DNA of 7,068 nt, from positions 1 to 7,068 of the forward strand of contig CANNLO010000245.1 of NCBI GenBank assembly GCA_947505055.1, written 5' to 3'. Position numbers and translations under genes: made by a program. Shown here piece after piece: positions 6,702 to 7,068 of the stretch (position 1 is the first letter of the stretch; each line of letters starts with the position of its first letter). The stretch comes from Methylococcaceae bacterium. Its GTDB lineage: Bacteria > Pseudomonadota > Gammaproteobacteria > Methylococcales > Methylomonadaceae. The notes under the pieces are model-generated. The model had not been told where the DNA came from, did not search any database, and was given only the letters and a program-made list of their open reading frames with translations.

Positions 6702-6953
6702 TTAAAAATCCCAATGCCCAGGCTGCAACATATTGAATTGACCTAAACTAGCTCGATCAACGGCTGAACCTAACGGCGCCTTGACCCTAAGAGCCCACTC
6801 TTGTTGATCTTGAAAATGCGTTGCTGCTACATCTTGTTTATCATGGATTAAAAATAGAATACGATTCCCCCACATGGATTCAAAATCATCGCGGGGCATT
6901 GCCTTTATTCCTACAGCGGGATCTCCCACCAGAACTTCCTGGTAAATATTCGG
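6702..6953 (-). pseudogene. C39-type (bacteriocin-processing) peptidase, C-terminal remnant
   Basis: C39 peptidases are cysteine proteases that cleave after Gly-Gly; free-standing exported forms such as FapD act in the periplasm. About 83 residues are seen, ending in PGHWDF and TAA. EVLVGDPAVGIKAMPRDDF matches the strand-plus-Asp segment near the end of the C39 domain, with the catalytic Asp in GDP. MWGNRILFLI, an HF-plus-W segment and the tail APLGSAVDRASLGQFNML match the usual C-terminal extension of stand-alone family members. The catalytic Cys and His, which should lie about 25-120 residues further upstream, are missing: the frame meets TAA at 6954-6956 just before PNIYQEVLV, and no other frame to the window end encodes the expected HFVV-type segment. 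AGGAAG before GTG 6929 resembles a ribosome binding site, but a product from there would be inactive. The gene is most simply read as broken by an insertion or rearrangement near 6941-6956. A frameshift alone does not explain it. Confidence 0.7.
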
Positions 6954-6956
6954 TTA

Positions 6957-7068
6957 ACCTGCCAACTAAAATCACCCAGCTAGCTCGTGTTTGAATTTTC
7001 TCTCCAAGGGGTAAGCCCATACGTCCTTAATAGGGACACTCTGCTTACCAGATGGGCCGAGCTTCCCG
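6957..7068. other. Unidentified sequence replacing the 5' part of the C39 gene
   Basis: This stretch does not encode C39 residues in any frame. On the minus strand one frame is open from the window edge to TGA at 6972-6974, giving 31 residues containing KDVWAYPLERKFKHELAG; I do not recognise it, and it could be the end of a transposase or another gene. The DNA also has nested pairs: GGTAAGC (7011-7017 area) with GCTTACC, GTCC with GGAC inside it, and GCCCAT with ATGGGC. It may be the end of a mobile element whose remainder lies outside the window. Confidence 0.35.

Noticed and set aside
6957..7068. Group II intron 3' end interrupting the C39 gene
   Set aside because: Nested stems suggested it, but I see no domain V-like hairpin next to the junction, so it is not claimed.

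Overview
The window looks like chromosomal DNA of a gammaproteobacterium. An aquatic or methylotroph-type lineage would fit, but that is an inference from protein style and from the short CACGAAG-type intergenic repeats; no taxonomic marker gene is present. Two halves differ in composition. The left part (1-2522, plus strand) is fairly GC-rich and encodes conserved energy metabolism. The rest (2778-7068, all minus strand) is visibly more AT-rich, has long non-coding gaps, and carries envelope or export genes.

Layout: (1) 1-1170 is the 3' two-thirds of oadA, the biotin-carrying alpha subunit of the Na+-pumping oxaloacetate decarboxylase. (2) 1191-1317 is a small inverted-repeat element lying between oadA and oadB. 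(3) 1395-2522 is oadB, the membrane Na+ pump subunit. (4) 2523-2777 is a convergent gap with a second inverted-repeat element (2573-2658) and a stem-loop (2733-2773). (5) 2778-2981 is a small lipoprotein gene and 3147-3737 a DUF502 two-TM membrane protein. (6) 3738-4317 holds no gene, only stem-loops and a terminator-like hairpin (4277-4311). (7) 4318-5640 encodes an outer-membrane beta-barrel with an N-terminal coiled coil and a Pro-rich linker. (8) 5641-6188 holds no gene, but has a candidate promoter and AT-rich repeats. (9) 6189-6683 encodes a Sec-exported protein with a double-glycine motif, ELDQLRGG. (10) 6702-6953 is the C-terminal end of a C39-type peptidase; its upstream part is replaced by unrelated sequence running to the window end.

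How the genes work together: OadA transfers CO2 from oxaloacetate to biotin, and OadB decarboxylates carboxybiotin while exporting Na+; OadG would be expected upstream, outside the window. The most interesting part is 4318-6953. A C39 peptidase (family cleaves after Gly-Gly), a Sec-exported protein with a textbook double-glycine site, and a FapF-like coiled-coil plus barrel protein lie in one orientation. This suggests a periplasmic cleavage and outer-membrane export system related in plan to the Fap functional-amyloid pathway but with a different substrate. In this genome the peptidase copy appears broken.
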